From Burkholderiales bacterium (GTDB taxonomy: Bacteria > Pseudomonadota > Gammaproteobacteria > Burkholderiales > Ga0077523), in the NCBI GenBank assembly GCA_019747905.1, contig JAIEQG010000020.1, forward strand, positions 55,078 to 119,077: 64,000 bases of DNA, in the 5' to 3' direction. Each line of letters begins with the position of its first letter. Within the stretch, counting starts at the first letter, position 1. This document shows, piece after piece, positions 26,479-35,213 of this stretch. The notes under the pieces were generated by a model, which had not been told where the DNA came from, did no database searches, and saw nothing but the letters and a program-made list of their open reading frames with translations. Made by a program: the position numbers and the translations under genes.

Positions 26479-26490
26479 AGACACGTTGCA

Positions 26491-26520
26491 CCGGATCTCG
26501 ACACTCACGTCGAGGTCCGG
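26491..26520. terminator. Candidate bidirectional terminator hairpin
   Basis: Arms CCGGATCTCGAC and GTCGAGGTCCGG (one mismatch) with a 6-base loop lie between the convergent cupin gene and lipoprotein gene. There is no T-run, so if it terminates it does so by a stable stem only. Confidence 0.45.
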
Positions 26521-26562
26521 CGCAGCGCGCGAGCGCGGCTGCCGGCACCCGCGCTCGTCACA

Positions 26563-27330
26563 TCACCGCGACGCCGTGAGTACCCTGCCGCCTTCGAAAG
26601 TGATGGATCGCGGTTCCCATCGGAGGAGGACTTCGCTCTCCGCCAATGCGACGTATTCCTTTGCCTGATCGTCCGGCCGCTTCCTCACGTCGCCGCAGCG
26701 CAGTTCGAGCGATTGCCCGCCCTGGATCGACATACTTCGATCTATGAAGCAACTATCGATGCCCATGAGTGATTCGGGGTCGGAGGGCAATCGCACCGAG
26801 ACCGAACCGGTCACATGGCTGATGGTCTGCGCCGTATTGTTCCGCAGGCGATAGGTGGTCACGAGCGTGGGGGCATCGTGGATCGCCTCGCCCGGAGAGG
26901 GCCGGCGCCCGAACGCTTCGTCCGCCGTCGTGATCTCCTTCTTGACGATCTCGATGGCCAGCGCTTCCCGCAGCGGCTCCAGCGTAGCTTCACGGGCCGC
27001 GCGGAACTCGGCAACCCTCGCCTCCTCCGCTCCGTTGGTGACGACGAACTCCCGCTGCAGCTTGATGGCTTCGGCAAAGGTGCGCGCCGTCAGGGGTGCG
27101 CTCGGGTCCGCGAGGTTCGCGGGCAGGACGTCACCCTTGCTGCGCTTCAGGTAATCCAGCACCAGCTGACGCTCCTCGGCGGGCAACTTGTCCAGTTGCG
27201 GCTGCACCTTCGGGATGTCCGCAAGATCCAGCGGCAACCGGGTCGCATGCGGATCGGGCGAACAGGCCGTCATGCTACCCAGGAGCACAGCGGCCAAGGC
27301 GATCGTGCGGAGCGTGTCGAATGTCATCAT
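26563..27330 (-). CDS. Exported lipoprotein-like protein of unknown function
   Basis: A 255-residue protein. Three consecutive ATGs stand at the start; the middle one has AAGGA 7 bases upstream and is chosen. A signal peptide ends in GSMTAC, a likely lipobox. The mature part is mostly helical up to residue 140 (QPQLDKLPAEERQLVLDYLKR), then a beta-rich half with TYRLRNNTAQTISHVTGSVS that resembles a fibronectin-like or immunoglobulin-like module common in exported proteins with stacked charged residues. I do not recognise the family. Confidence 0.68.
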   Translation of the reverse strand: MMTFDTLRTIALAAVLLGSMTACSPDPHATRLPLDLADIPKVQPQLDKLPAEERQLVLDYLKRSKGDVLPANLADPSAPLTARTFAEAIKLQREFVVTNGAEEARVAEFRAAREATLEPLREALAIEIVKKEITTADEAFGRRPSPGEAIHDAPTLVTTYRLRNNTAQTISHVTGSVSVRLPSDPESLMGIDSCFIDRSMSIQGGQSLELRCGDVRKRPDDQAKEYVALAESEVLLRWEPRSITFEGGRVLTASR

Positions 27331-27522
27331 CATCTCGTCCTTGAGCAGGGCCAAGAAGATCTGCCCGGCGCGGCACCATTGCTCGCGCCAGGGTGTTTTC
27401 GGCACGCGGGATGCCGTTCTTTAGCGCACCCGCCGACGCGTGGGATGCCGCGGCACCGCGTCGCTTGCCTCGATTCGGGATGGCAGGGCCGGGACGGCGA
27501 TCCCAGCCCTGACCGAACTTCG

Positions 27523-28824
27523 TCAGTTCAGGCCCATGCAGCTCGCGTAGTAGCTGACGGTCCCCGACCAGTCGGAGAAAATACCCAGGACGCCCACCTG
27601 CCGTGCCAGAACGTCCAGCGTGGTCATGATGTCGCCGTCGTTCTTCAACGCCTCCAGGGTGGTCTGGTAGTAATAGGAAGGCGCCGCCGTGCCCTTGGTG
27701 GGCAACACGTCCTCGACGATGCGACCGGAGCGTTCGATGGTCCAGGTGATGATGTCGAGGCCGGCCGCCTTCGCATCCTTCGCATACTGGGAGGGCACGA
27801 TCTTGCCGGTGTTCGGGTCCACGCTCACCAGCACCCACATGGGCGGCGCGACGATTCGGATGCCCTGGTCGGCGTAGCTCTTCAACTCGGCGGCCGTCGG
27901 CACGTCCGCCGGCACGTTGGCGTCGTCCAGGTACACGGCCTGTTGACCGAAGCGCGACTCGTTCTTGATCCAGTACAGGACATCGTCCTTGTTGAACGAC
28001 TGTGCCCACACCTTGCGAGGTGCGATGCCGGCAGCCTTGTAGTCGTCGATCAGCGCCTGGGCGTAGCGGGCCTGGCTGCCGAACACGGCTTCCACCTGCA
28101 GGTTGGCAGCCCGGTTGGGGCTCTTCAGCTCCGGCGTGAATTTGGCGCCGAGGCTCTTGATGAGCTCGATGCTCTCCTTGTGCGTGAGCAGGGTGCCGCC
28201 GGTCGCGTAGAGGTCGGTCCGCCAGTTCGCCGTCCCGCCCTGGTATTCCTGCGGGGTCTTTGCGTTCGGATTGGATGCATCCATCTTGCCCTTCAGCGAC
28301 TTGTACTCGTCCAGCCGCAGATCGCTGGTGCAGCACAGAGCCGTCGCGGCCTTGATGCGCGTGCCGCTTGCGTCGAACTGGGCCGGTTCGAACGGTCGAG
28401 TGCACTTGCTGGCAAGGGGCGACACCAGGATATTGGTGGTCGTGTGCAGATCGCACTGATCGTGGCGGCAGACCAGCTCGCCTTCCCGGGTGAACGTCAC
28501 GTCGCACTCGAGGATGCCCGCACCCATCCGGGCGCCGGCTTCGTGGCTTTCCTTGGTGTGCTCGGGAAACTGCAGCGGCGCGCCGCCGCGGTGGCCGATG
28601 GAGAAGTCGGTCTTGTAGAAGGGGCCGTTGCTGCAGCTTTCCAGTTTGCGCTTGAGCGGACCGGGGCTCATCTGGTCGATGAGGTAGTACGGGCGCGGGC
28701 CGACCTGCACGGCGGCACGCTTGTGGTCGTCACGATCGCGATGATCGTCTCCCGCCGAAGTCAGCCCGGGGATGGCGCTCCCGAGAACGATGGCGACTGT
28801 AATGGCATTCCTGATGGTAAACAT
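27523..28824 (-). CDS. Exported glycerophosphodiester phosphodiesterase family protein
   Basis: A 433-residue secreted GDPD. Start 28824 (MFTIRN) is chosen over the longer frame because GGGAG lies 8 bases upstream and a signal peptide follows directly. The TIM-barrel marks are SIGHRGGAPLQFPEHTKES (catalytic His-Arg), ILECDVTFTREGELVCRHD (Glu and Asp metal ligands, second catalytic His) and a C-terminal WTIERSGRI. It is longer than UgpQ-type enzymes because of an insertion around residues 150-230, a pattern seen in periplasmic GlpQ-like enzymes. It probably releases glycerol 3-phosphate from glycerophosphodiesters. It ends 193 bases before the lipoprotein gene. Confidence 0.86.
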   Translation of the reverse strand: MFTIRNAITVAIVLGSAIPGLTSAGDDHRDRDDHKRAAVQVGPRPYYLIDQMSPGPLKRKLESCSNGPFYKTDFSIGHRGGAPLQFPEHTKESHEAGARMGAGILECDVTFTREGELVCRHDQCDLHTTTNILVSPLASKCTRPFEPAQFDASGTRIKAATALCCTSDLRLDEYKSLKGKMDASNPNAKTPQEYQGGTANWRTDLYATGGTLLTHKESIELIKSLGAKFTPELKSPNRAANLQVEAVFGSQARYAQALIDDYKAAGIAPRKVWAQSFNKDDVLYWIKNESRFGQQAVYLDDANVPADVPTAAELKSYADQGIRIVAPPMWVLVSVDPNTGKIVPSQYAKDAKAAGLDIITWTIERSGRIVEDVLPTKGTAAPSYYYQTTLEALKNDGDIMTTLDVLARQVGVLGIFSDWSGTVSYYASCMGLN

Positions 28825-29110
28825 GTCCGATCTCCCAATCGAAAGAACGTCGGGCTGACGTCGCCGGAAGGCAGGTGCCATTTCCGACCGCTTCAGAAGA
28901 TACGGATGCGGCATTGAGAAAGCGTTAACGGGCTGTGACCGTTGCGATGATGCCGGGGATCGAAAGAACTATCGGCGATTTGCGTTCACCCTCGTGCCGG
29001 TGGTTCCTACCCGAGCCTGCCAGCGCCTGCCTTCTGGTGTCCCATCGCAGGTTGCGAAAGTGCAACAATGGATCCTGGCGAAGGCTACGGTACGCAAATC
29101 AGGAGGAAGC

Positions 29111-30076
29111 ATGCGAAGCATCGGTATCGGTCTTCTCGTTGCCTTGGGCATCGGCACTTCGCCGTCGGGGCTGGCGCAGATCGCGCGCATGGAGGTCCAT
29201 CCGTTCGCGTCGTCGACTCTCACGGACCAGGAATTCCTGAGCGGCCAAGGACCAGGCAAGCCGGTCGCGCTCGGTGGCGAGTTGCGTCTGCCCCGCCCCG
29301 GCACCGACAAGTTGCCTGCCGTCGTTCTGTTGCATGGGTCCGGCGGTGTGTCGGGCTACGTGATCGACTGGGAGCAGGATCTCAACGCCATGGGTGTGGC
29401 CACGTTCGTGATCGACAGCTTCACCGCACGCGGCATCTACCGGACCGACTTCGACCAATCGCAACTCGGCCGGCTCAACATGATCGTCGATGCCTATCGG
29501 GCACTCGATCTCCTGACGAAGCACCCGAGGATCGATCCGGCGCGCATCGCCCTCATGGGTTTCTCGCGCGGTGGGCAGGCAGCCTTGTACGCGGGCCTGC
29601 AGCGCTTCCAGCGCATGCATGGCACGCCCGATGTCCGGTTCGCTGCGTACATTCCGTTCTACGCATCGTGCGGCACGACCTTTCGCGAGGACGAGGACAT
29701 GACCGACAAGCCGGTACGGATCTTCCACGGGACCGCGGACGAGATGGTACCGATCGAACCGTGCCGCGCCTATGTCGCCCGCTTGCAGGCGAAGGGCAAG
29801 GACGTGCGCATGACGGAATACGAAGGTGCCGGTCACGTATTCGACTGGCAAGCACTCAAGAAGCCCGTGCGACTCGACAAGGCGCAGTCCACGCGACGCT
29901 GCGAACTCGTCGAGACGGATGGCGGGGTGGTCGTGAACGCGAAGACCCGGCAGCCGTTCACGTTTGCAGATTCCTGTGTCGAACTCGGCGGATCGATCGC
30001 CTACGATGAGCAGGCATCGACAGCGGTGCGGAAAGCGGTGCGGGAGATCGTCGAGACGGTGCTGAAAGCACCATGA
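29111..30076 (+). CDS. Exported dienelactone hydrolase-like alpha/beta hydrolase
   Basis: A 321-residue protein with a signal peptide (RSIGIGLLVALGIGTSPSGLAQ). Start 29111 has a near-perfect AGGAGGA. The alpha/beta core shows VVLLHGSGGVSGY, the elbow GFSRGGQAAL with nucleophile Ser152, an aspartate in FHGTADEMVPIEPC and a histidine in GAGHVFDW. This is the dienelactone hydrolase / DUF-type esterase family. Because of the secretion signal it probably hydrolyses an ester in the periplasm. It stands alone, with a cluster of palindromic elements just behind it. Confidence 0.85.
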   Translation: MRSIGIGLLVALGIGTSPSGLAQIARMEVHPFASSTLTDQEFLSGQGPGKPVALGGELRLPRPGTDKLPAVVLLHGSGGVSGYVIDWEQDLNAMGVATFVIDSFTARGIYRTDFDQSQLGRLNMIVDAYRALDLLTKHPRIDPARIALMGFSRGGQAALYAGLQRFQRMHGTPDVRFAAYIPFYASCGTTFREDEDMTDKPVRIFHGTADEMVPIEPCRAYVARLQAKGKDVRMTEYEGAGHVFDWQALKKPVRLDKAQSTRRCELVETDGGVVVNAKTRQPFTFADSCVELGGSIAYDEQASTAVRKAVREIVETVLKAP

Positions 30077-30090
30077 CGTCGTGGGTACGC

Positions 30091-30282
30091 TCCTTCCCCC
30101 AACAACGTTGGGGGAAGGTTGGGATGGGGGCTGCTTTGCGCGGTTGCGAGCAAGACCTCCCTCGGCAAAGCCGGCGCTTCGCTTCCCCCACCCTAACCCT
30201 CCCCCAGCCAAGCTGGGGGAGGGGACGTACAGCGTGTACACCCCTTCCCCCACCGTTGGCGGGGGAAGGTTGGGATGGGGGC
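30091..30282. repeat. Composite palindromic repeat element (three hairpins)
   Basis: Three hairpins are visible: arms CCTTCCCCCAAC/GTTGGGGGAAGG at 30092-30118, CCCTCCCCCAGC/GCTGGGGGAGGG at 30197-30223, and CCTTCCCCCACCG-type at 30243-30269. The first and third are followed by TTGGGATGGGGGC, the conserved outer end. The element fills the gap between two convergent genes. Confidence 0.8.
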
Positions 30283-30309
30283 AAACATCACCCCCACCCT
30301 CCCCGACCG

Positions 30310-30672
30310 TCAGCCGTGCGCCATCACCGAATCGTCCGGCGCCTCCGCCCGGTCGTTCATCCCGTAGTCACGCGTCACCTGTGCAACCCGCAACCGATAG
30401 TCGGCGAAGATCGACTTGCGACCCATGCTCTGCACGCGCCGATGCTCCTCCAGGTTGCGCCACTGCTGCACCGCCTGCTCGTCGCGCCAGAACGACAGCG
30501 ACACGAATTTTCCCGGCTGCGTCAGGCTTTCGAAGCGTTCGATCGAGATGAACCCGTCGACCTCGGCGAGCAACGGGCGCAGGTGAGCTGCCGAATCGAA
30601 ATAGGCATGCTTGCGATCGGGGTGCGGTACCACCTCGAAGATGACGACGATCACATTCGGACTCCCATTCAT
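30310..30672 (-). CDS. Antibiotic biosynthesis monooxygenase (ABM) domain protein
   Basis: A 120-residue dimeric alpha+beta barrel protein. The start at 30672 (MNGSPNVIVVIFEVVPHPD) begins with the first beta strand; an upstream in-frame start adds an unrelated arginine-rich leader. The pattern VIFEV...FISIERFESLTQPGKFVSLSFWRDEQAVQQWRNLEEH is that of ABM proteins, which include cofactor-free monooxygenases and heme-degrading enzymes. No specific catalytic residues can be assigned. It is transcribed divergently from the membrane protein at 30735. Confidence 0.82.
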   Translation of the reverse strand: MNGSPNVIVVIFEVVPHPDRKHAYFDSAAHLRPLLAEVDGFISIERFESLTQPGKFVSLSFWRDEQAVQQWRNLEEHRRVQSMGRKSIFADYRLRVAQVTRDYGMNDRAEAPDDSVMAHG

Positions 30673-30734
30673 GGACAGCGGTACGATACGCTTTTCGTCG
30701 ACTTGCCGATCCCGCCGAGGCGCCCCCGCGGACC

Positions 30735-31079
30735 ATGTTCGAATCGAAAACCCAGGCACCGCTGCATCGCACCGCCTTCGCGAAGCGCCTGGTGCTGCAC
30801 TTCGCGCTCGCCGCGGGCCTGCTCGCGATGTCGCTCGGCGTCGGTGTCTTCGGCTATTGGTATTTCGAAGACCTTCCGCCGCTCGACGGATTCCTGAATG
30901 CCTCCATGCTGCTGGGCGGCATGGGGCCGGTCGATCCGCCGGGCACGCCGGGCGGCAAGCTGTTCGCGGGCGTTTACGCGCTGTACGCCGGACTCGTATT
31001 CATCGTATCGGCGGCACTCGTGTTCACGCCGATCGTGCATCGGGTGCTGCACAAGTTCCACTGGGACTCGAAGCCGTAG
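30735..31079 (+). CDS. Small two-helix membrane protein, unrecognised
   Basis: A 114-residue protein with two hydrophobic segments (residues 22-45 and 81-102). Between them lies LDGFLNASMLLGGMGPVDPPGTPGGKLF, which has the look of a re-entrant or pore-loop-like segment, and the tail is HRVLHKFHWDSKP. I have a weak impression of similarity to small potassium-channel-like proteins of Burkholderiales, but this is not established. It is followed 5 bases later by the DUF3565 gene, so both share a transcript. Confidence 0.65.
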   Translation: MFESKTQAPLHRTAFAKRLVLHFALAAGLLAMSLGVGVFGYWYFEDLPPLDGFLNASMLLGGMGPVDPPGTPGGKLFAGVYALYAGLVFIVSAALVFTPIVHRVLHKFHWDSKP

Positions 31080-31084
31080 GTTCC

Positions 31085-31288
31085 ATGGACCGGCGCATCG
31101 TCGGGTTTCATCAGGATGAGGAACTGCATTGGGTCGCAGACCTCGATTGCGGCCACGGACAGCACGTCCGGCACGACCCGCCATGGATCAATCGCCCCTG
31201 GGTCGCGAGCGCCGAAGGCCGCCAGGCCATGCTGGGGCGGGTGCTGGCCTGCAAACGGTGTGACGAACCAGCACCCCCGGACGACTGA
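31085..31288 (+). CDS. DUF3565 family protein
   Basis: A 67-residue protein matching DUF3565 throughout: [20 protein letters not shown], then [15 protein letters not shown], then a closing CKRC. Cys and His spacing ([10 protein letters not shown]...ACKRC) suggests a small zinc-binding site. The function is not known. The ATG follows the membrane protein stop by 5 bases. In-frame codons reach further upstream but only through the other gene. Confidence 0.82.
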   Translation: MDRRIVGFHQDEELHWVADLDCGHGQHVRHDPPWINRPWVASAEGRQAMLGRVLACKRCDEPAPPDD

Positions 31289-31331
31289 GCGGTTTCTTGC
31301 GACAATGAACCTCCCAATCGCAGGAACTCCC

Positions 31332-31754
31332 ATGGCCGCGCTGCACCCCTTCCACCTCGCCTTCCCCGTCATGTCCCTCGACAAGGCCCGCACCTTCTAC
31401 GGCGGGTTGCTGGGCTGTCCCGAAGGGCGCTCGTCGGACGAATGGGTGGATTTCGACCTCTACGGCCATCAGATCGTCGCCCACCTCTCGCCCGACGAAG
31501 CGGGCCACCGGCAGACCAATGCGGTGGATGGTGACAACGTGCCGGTGCGTCACTTTGGCGTGGTGCTGTCGATGCCGGAGTGGGAAACCCTGGCGGCGAA
31601 GCTCAAGGCGGCGGCCACCCGGTTCGTCATCGAGCCGCACATCCGCTTCAAGGGGCAGGTGGGGGAACAGGCCACCATGTTCTTTCTCGATCCGTGCGGC
31701 AACGCGCTCGAGTTCAAGGCGTTCGCCGATCCCTCGAAACTGTTCGCGAAATAG
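31332..31754 (+). CDS. VOC (glyoxalase/dioxygenase superfamily) protein
   Basis: A 140-residue VOC protein with two beta-alpha-beta-beta-beta modules: [20 protein letters not shown] (first) and [20 protein letters not shown] (second). Candidate metal ligands are the histidine in FHLAFPV, the histidine in VRHFGV, and the glutamate in NALEFKAF. An in-frame ATG at 31305 is possible, but AGGAA precedes 31332. Its relation to fosfomycin-resistance-like or dioxygenase VOC enzymes cannot be resolved. It is followed 3 bases later by an exported protein gene. Confidence 0.82.
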   Translation: MAALHPFHLAFPVMSLDKARTFYGGLLGCPEGRSSDEWVDFDLYGHQIVAHLSPDEAGHRQTNAVDGDNVPVRHFGVVLSMPEWETLAAKLKAAATRFVIEPHIRFKGQVGEQATMFFLDPCGNALEFKAFADPSKLFAK

Positions 31755-31757
31755 CGC

Positions 31758-32318
31758 ATGGCCCCTGACGCCAGACACCGGAGCGCAATCCCGACCGCCG
31801 CCGCGCTCCTGATCGCGCTGGCAGTCGGCCCAGCGGCTGCGGCTGATGCGGATCCGATGTCTAATGCCGCGCCGATGTCCGCAGCCGTTCCGTCGAACCT
31901 GCTCGCGGAGCTCGAGACGTTCCTGCGCCAGCGCAAGATCGCCACCGAGAACCTGACCGCCGACCAGGTGGTCGCGGTGATGATCGACTGGTATCGCTTT
32001 GCGACCGCTCGTGCAACGGACGGAAACGTGGTGAACGACACATTGCAATACCGCTACGGCGCCTGGTCCGAGGGTTGCGCGACCGGCTTCAAGCTGAGCC
32101 TGCTGCGCCGGGCGGGCGAAGGTACCGATCGTGTCGCCGGCATCACCTTGATGTTCGAACCGAGCAGCAAGTCGGAGATCGCCGCGTTCTCGACCACCTC
32201 CGCGGACTGGCCTTCCATCGAACGGTTCCTGGAGGCAGTACAGGGTTCACCGGCGTTTCGCCAGTTCGCCTCGGCCAGGCCCATGGGGGTCATGCTGGAG
32301 CGCGGCGGAGTGCGGTAG
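31758..32318 (+). CDS. Exported protein of unknown function
   Basis: A 186-residue protein with an N-terminal signal (AAALLIALAVGPAAAADADP). The mature part contains LLAELETFLRQRKIATENLTADQVVAVMIDWYRFA and a soluble beta-containing C-terminal half (YRYGAWSEGCATGFKLSLLRR). No catalytic motif is apparent. The start is 3 bases after the VOC gene. A palindromic repeat element follows its stop. I do not recognise a family. Confidence 0.65.
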   Translation: MAPDARHRSAIPTAAALLIALAVGPAAAADADPMSNAAPMSAAVPSNLLAELETFLRQRKIATENLTADQVVAVMIDWYRFATARATDGNVVNDTLQYRYGAWSEGCATGFKLSLLRRAGEGTDRVAGITLMFEPSSKSEIAAFSTTSADWPSIERFLEAVQGSPAFRQFASARPMGVMLERGGVR

Positions 32319-32339
32319 GCGCGCATCCAACGGCGGCTG

Positions 32340-32428
32340 CCCCCATCCCAGCCTTCCCCCACCAAAGGTGGGGGAAGGGGCGTACACCCCCTCCCCCGGC
32401 TTCGCCGGGGGAGGGTTGGGGTGGGGGC
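32340..32428. repeat. Composite palindromic repeat element (two hairpins)
   Basis: Outer end CCCCATCCCA at the left and GGGTTGGGGTGGGGGC at the right enclose two hairpins: CCTTCCCCCACC/GGTGGGGGAAGG (32352-32378) and CCCTCCCCCGGC/GCCGGGGGAGGG. It lies between the convergent exported-protein gene and aldo/keto reductase gene. Confidence 0.8.
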
Positions 32429-32532
32429 AGCGATACACCTCAGCGCAACAACCGCTCGCGACAACCGGGACGTCAAAGACAGTACCTTCCCCTACCTGCT
32501 GCGGAAGAAGGCGTCGACGCCCCAACTCGACG

Positions 32533-33513
32533 TCACGAGAACCCCGCAACGGGATGCGGCACGTACGGCTCCTCGAGCGCTGCGATCTCTTCGGTGGTCA
32601 GCTCGAGCGCCAACGCCTTCACCGCATCCTCGATGTGCCGGATCTTGGTGGCACCAACGATCGGCGAGGTGATGCCCGGCTTCTGCAGCACCCATGCGAG
32701 CGCGACTTGCGCCATCGGCACATCGCGCTTGCCGGCAAGCTCCGCCACGCGCTGCACGACCAGACCATCGGCGTCCTCGAAGCCCTTGTAGAGCTTCTTG
32801 CCGAACTCGTCGGTCTCGGTGCGTGCCGTGGCTTCGCCCCAGGGCCGTGTCAGCTTGCCGCGTGCCAGCGGGCTCCATGGCAGCACGCCGATGCCTTCCG
32901 CGCGGCACAAGGGCAGCATCTCGCGTTCCTCCTCGCGATGCATCAGGTTGACGTGGTTCTGCATGGTCACGAAACGCGTCCAGCCGTGCCGTGCCGAGGT
33001 GTACAGCATCTTCGCGAACTGCCACGCGTACATGGACGAGGCCCCGATGTAGCGCGCCTTGCCGGCCTTCACCACGTCGTGCAGGGCCTCGAGCGTTTCC
33101 TCGATGGGCACGGTCGGGTCGAAGCGGTGGATCTGGTACAGATCGACGTAATCGGTGCCGAGGCGGCGCAGGCTGTGGTCGATCTCGGCCAGGATGGCAC
33201 GCCGCGACAACCCCTGCCCGTTCGGACCCGGACGCATGCGGCCGTGGACCTTGGTCGCGATCACCACTTCCTCACGCTTCGCAAAATCCCTGAGCGCCCG
33301 CCCGACGATCTCCTCGCTGGTGCCGTCGGAGTAGACGTTGGCCGTATCGAAGAAGTTGATGCCGGCCTCCAACGCCTGCTTGATGAAGGGGCGGCTGTCC
33401 TCTTCCTTCAGGGTCCAGGGGTGCGGCCCGCGATCCGGTATGCCATAGCTCATGCAGCCCAGGCAGATCCGGGAGACCTCGAGTCCGGTCGAACCGAGTT
33501 TCACGTACTCCAT
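32533..33513 (-). CDS. Aldo/keto reductase
   Basis: A 326-residue NADPH-dependent oxidoreductase of the AKR family (Tas/YajO-like). The catalytic tetrad is visible: Asp and Tyr in FFDTANVYSDGTSEE, Lys in VVIATKVHGRM, and His in DLYQIHRFDP. The start MEYVKLGSTGLEVSRICLG is typical, and GAAG-type spacing precedes it. It is monocistronic, transcribed divergently from the OYE-like gene with a 209-base spacer that should hold both promoters. The substrate is unknown; members usually reduce xenobiotic aldehydes or methylglyoxal. Confidence 0.9.
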   Translation of the reverse strand: MEYVKLGSTGLEVSRICLGCMSYGIPDRGPHPWTLKEEDSRPFIKQALEAGINFFDTANVYSDGTSEEIVGRALRDFAKREEVVIATKVHGRMRPGPNGQGLSRRAILAEIDHSLRRLGTDYVDLYQIHRFDPTVPIEETLEALHDVVKAGKARYIGASSMYAWQFAKMLYTSARHGWTRFVTMQNHVNLMHREEEREMLPLCRAEGIGVLPWSPLARGKLTRPWGEATARTETDEFGKKLYKGFEDADGLVVQRVAELAGKRDVPMAQVALAWVLQKPGITSPIVGATKIRHIEDAVKALALELTTEEIAALEEPYVPHPVAGFS

Positions 33514-33722
33514 TGCTGCTCCTTCGTTAAGTTCTCCAGGGTCACTACTTTAGATCAATGCAATCTCGATCAGCAGTGCTGCCTCGCCGCACCGGGATCC
33601 CACCGTGTGCTGCAAGGTTGCTGCGCCTCGCGCATCGGCTTACCCTCCCGGTCACGCAGGTCTCGGGGGCCAGCACCTGCGACGACGTCGTGTCCGGTAA
33701 CCACCGCCAGGGGAGATTCGCC

Positions 33723-34976
33723 ATGGCTACTGGCAGCACAGGCCTCTTCACGCCCGTCCGCATCGGCCGGCTCGAACTGCCGGGGCGCCTCTTCAAGACC
33801 GCCACCGCGGAGACGCGAGCCACCCACGACGGCTGCATCACGCAGGAAGTCATCGACTTCTACCTGCCCATCGCCCGGGGCGGCACGCCGCTCATCATCA
33901 CCGGCAACATCTACATCAGTCTCGAGGCCAAGTCGGCGCCGCGCCAAGTGGGTGCGGATCACGACGACAAGATCCCGGGCCTCACCCGGCTGGTGGACGC
34001 CGTGCATGCGCATGGAGCGAAACTCATCGCGCAGCTCAATCATTGCGGCCGCCAGCTGGTGCCTCGTTTCGTCGGCTCGCCGGGCGCCGTGTCCGCGTCG
34101 GAGGTGAAGGAGCTCATGACCGGCACGCGCCCGCGCGCGCTGACCACGGCGGAGATCCACCGCATCGTGGAGGAGTTCGCGGCTGCCGCCGAGCGCTGCA
34201 AGCGGGCCGGCTTCGACGGCGTGCAGATGCATTCGGCCAACGGCTACCTGATGAGCCAGTTCCTCACGCCGTACACCAATCGCCGCACCGACGAATACGG
34301 CGGCTCGCTGGAACAACGAACACGCTTCTGCCGCGAAGTGCTGCACGCTATCCGCGCGCGGGTCGGGGCTGATTTTCCGATCATCATGAAGATGAACGGC
34401 TCCGATCAACTGGTACTGCGCGACGGACTGAAGACCGCGGAACTGGTGGAGGTGGCCGCAATCATGGAGCGCGCAGGCGTGGACGCGGTGGAGATCACCG
34501 TCGGGCACTACGAGTCCGGATTCTGCATGGCCCGCGGCCGATTCGAGATGTGCATGCGGAACATGGTCGACGGGGCGCTCAATTTCGTGCCGCCGTTGCG
34601 TCGCTGGCTCTTCCGCACGTTCCGGCCGGTCATCGCCCTCGGCGCCAATCTGCTGTGGAGTCCGTACGAAGGCTTCAATCTCGAGTACGCGCGCCAGTTC
34701 AAGCGGCGGCTGAAGATCCCGGTCATCTGTGTGGGCGGATTCCGCTCGCGAGTTGCCATGGAGGAAGCGATCGGAACAGGCGGCTGCGACGCAGTCTCCG
34801 CCGGCCGCGCGTTCATCGCCGATCCGTATCTCTATCGCCATCTGCGTGAGGGCGTGCCGGGGCCGCGCTGCGTGGAGTGCAATGCGTGCATTGGCCACCT
34901 CGGATCGCAACCGGTCGAGTGCTATCACCCGCAGGTGCGGGCACAGAAGGACGCGATGCTGGCAGCGGGGGGTTGA
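33723..34976 (+). CDS. NADH:flavin oxidoreductase (Old Yellow Enzyme family)
   Basis: A 417-residue FMN TIM-barrel enzyme. It starts FTPVRIGRLELPGRLFKTAT and has HSANGYLMSQFLTPYTNRRTDEYGGS, the classical substrate/FMN block, and GGFRSRVAMEEAI. The C-terminus has four cysteines (CVECNAC and a later ECYHP), like the start of an iron-sulfur motif in the larger dienoyl-CoA reductase-type relatives. Start 33723 is supported by a GGGAG site; longer in-frame sequence upstream is not conserved. It may reduce activated alkenes; its neighbour AKR may act on related carbonyls. Confidence 0.88.
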   Translation: MATGSTGLFTPVRIGRLELPGRLFKTATAETRATHDGCITQEVIDFYLPIARGGTPLIITGNIYISLEAKSAPRQVGADHDDKIPGLTRLVDAVHAHGAKLIAQLNHCGRQLVPRFVGSPGAVSASEVKELMTGTRPRALTTAEIHRIVEEFAAAAERCKRAGFDGVQMHSANGYLMSQFLTPYTNRRTDEYGGSLEQRTRFCREVLHAIRARVGADFPIIMKMNGSDQLVLRDGLKTAELVEVAAIMERAGVDAVEITVGHYESGFCMARGRFEMCMRNMVDGALNFVPPLRRWLFRTFRPVIALGANLLWSPYEGFNLEYARQFKRRLKIPVICVGGFRSRVAMEEAIGTGGCDAVSAGRAFIADPYLYRHLREGVPGPRCVECNACIGHLGSQPVECYHPQVRAQKDAMLAAGG

Positions 34977-34989
34977 TCGGGGGCGCTGG

Positions 34990-35213
34990 CCCCCATCCCG
35001 ACCTTCCCCCAACGAAGTTGGGGGAAGGGGTGTACGTCCCCTCCCCCGGCTTTGCCGGGGGAGGGCGGAGGGAGGGGGCAGCGCAGCGCCGGCTCTGCCG
35101 GGGGAGGGCGGAGGGAGGGGGCAGCGCAGCGCCGGCTTTGCCGGGGGAGGGCGGAGGGAGGGGGCAGCGCAGCGCCGGCTCTGCCGGGGGAAGGCTGGGA
35201 TGGGGCCTGCCCC
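34990..35213. repeat. Palindromic element expanded into 43-base tandem repeats
   Basis: The left part is the usual element (CCCCCATCCC, then arms CCTTCCCCCAAC/GTTGGGGGAAGG). It is followed by a block in which a 43-base unit starting GGCTTTGCCGGGGGAGGG recurs at 35048, 35091, 35134 and (partial) 35177. The units differ only at a TTT/TCT site. The block fills the gap between the convergent OYE-like and ClsB-like genes. Confidence 0.85.

Noticed and set aside
35048..35205. CRISPR array
   Set aside because: Repeats are contiguous with no unique spacers and lie in a palindromic element; no cas genes are present.
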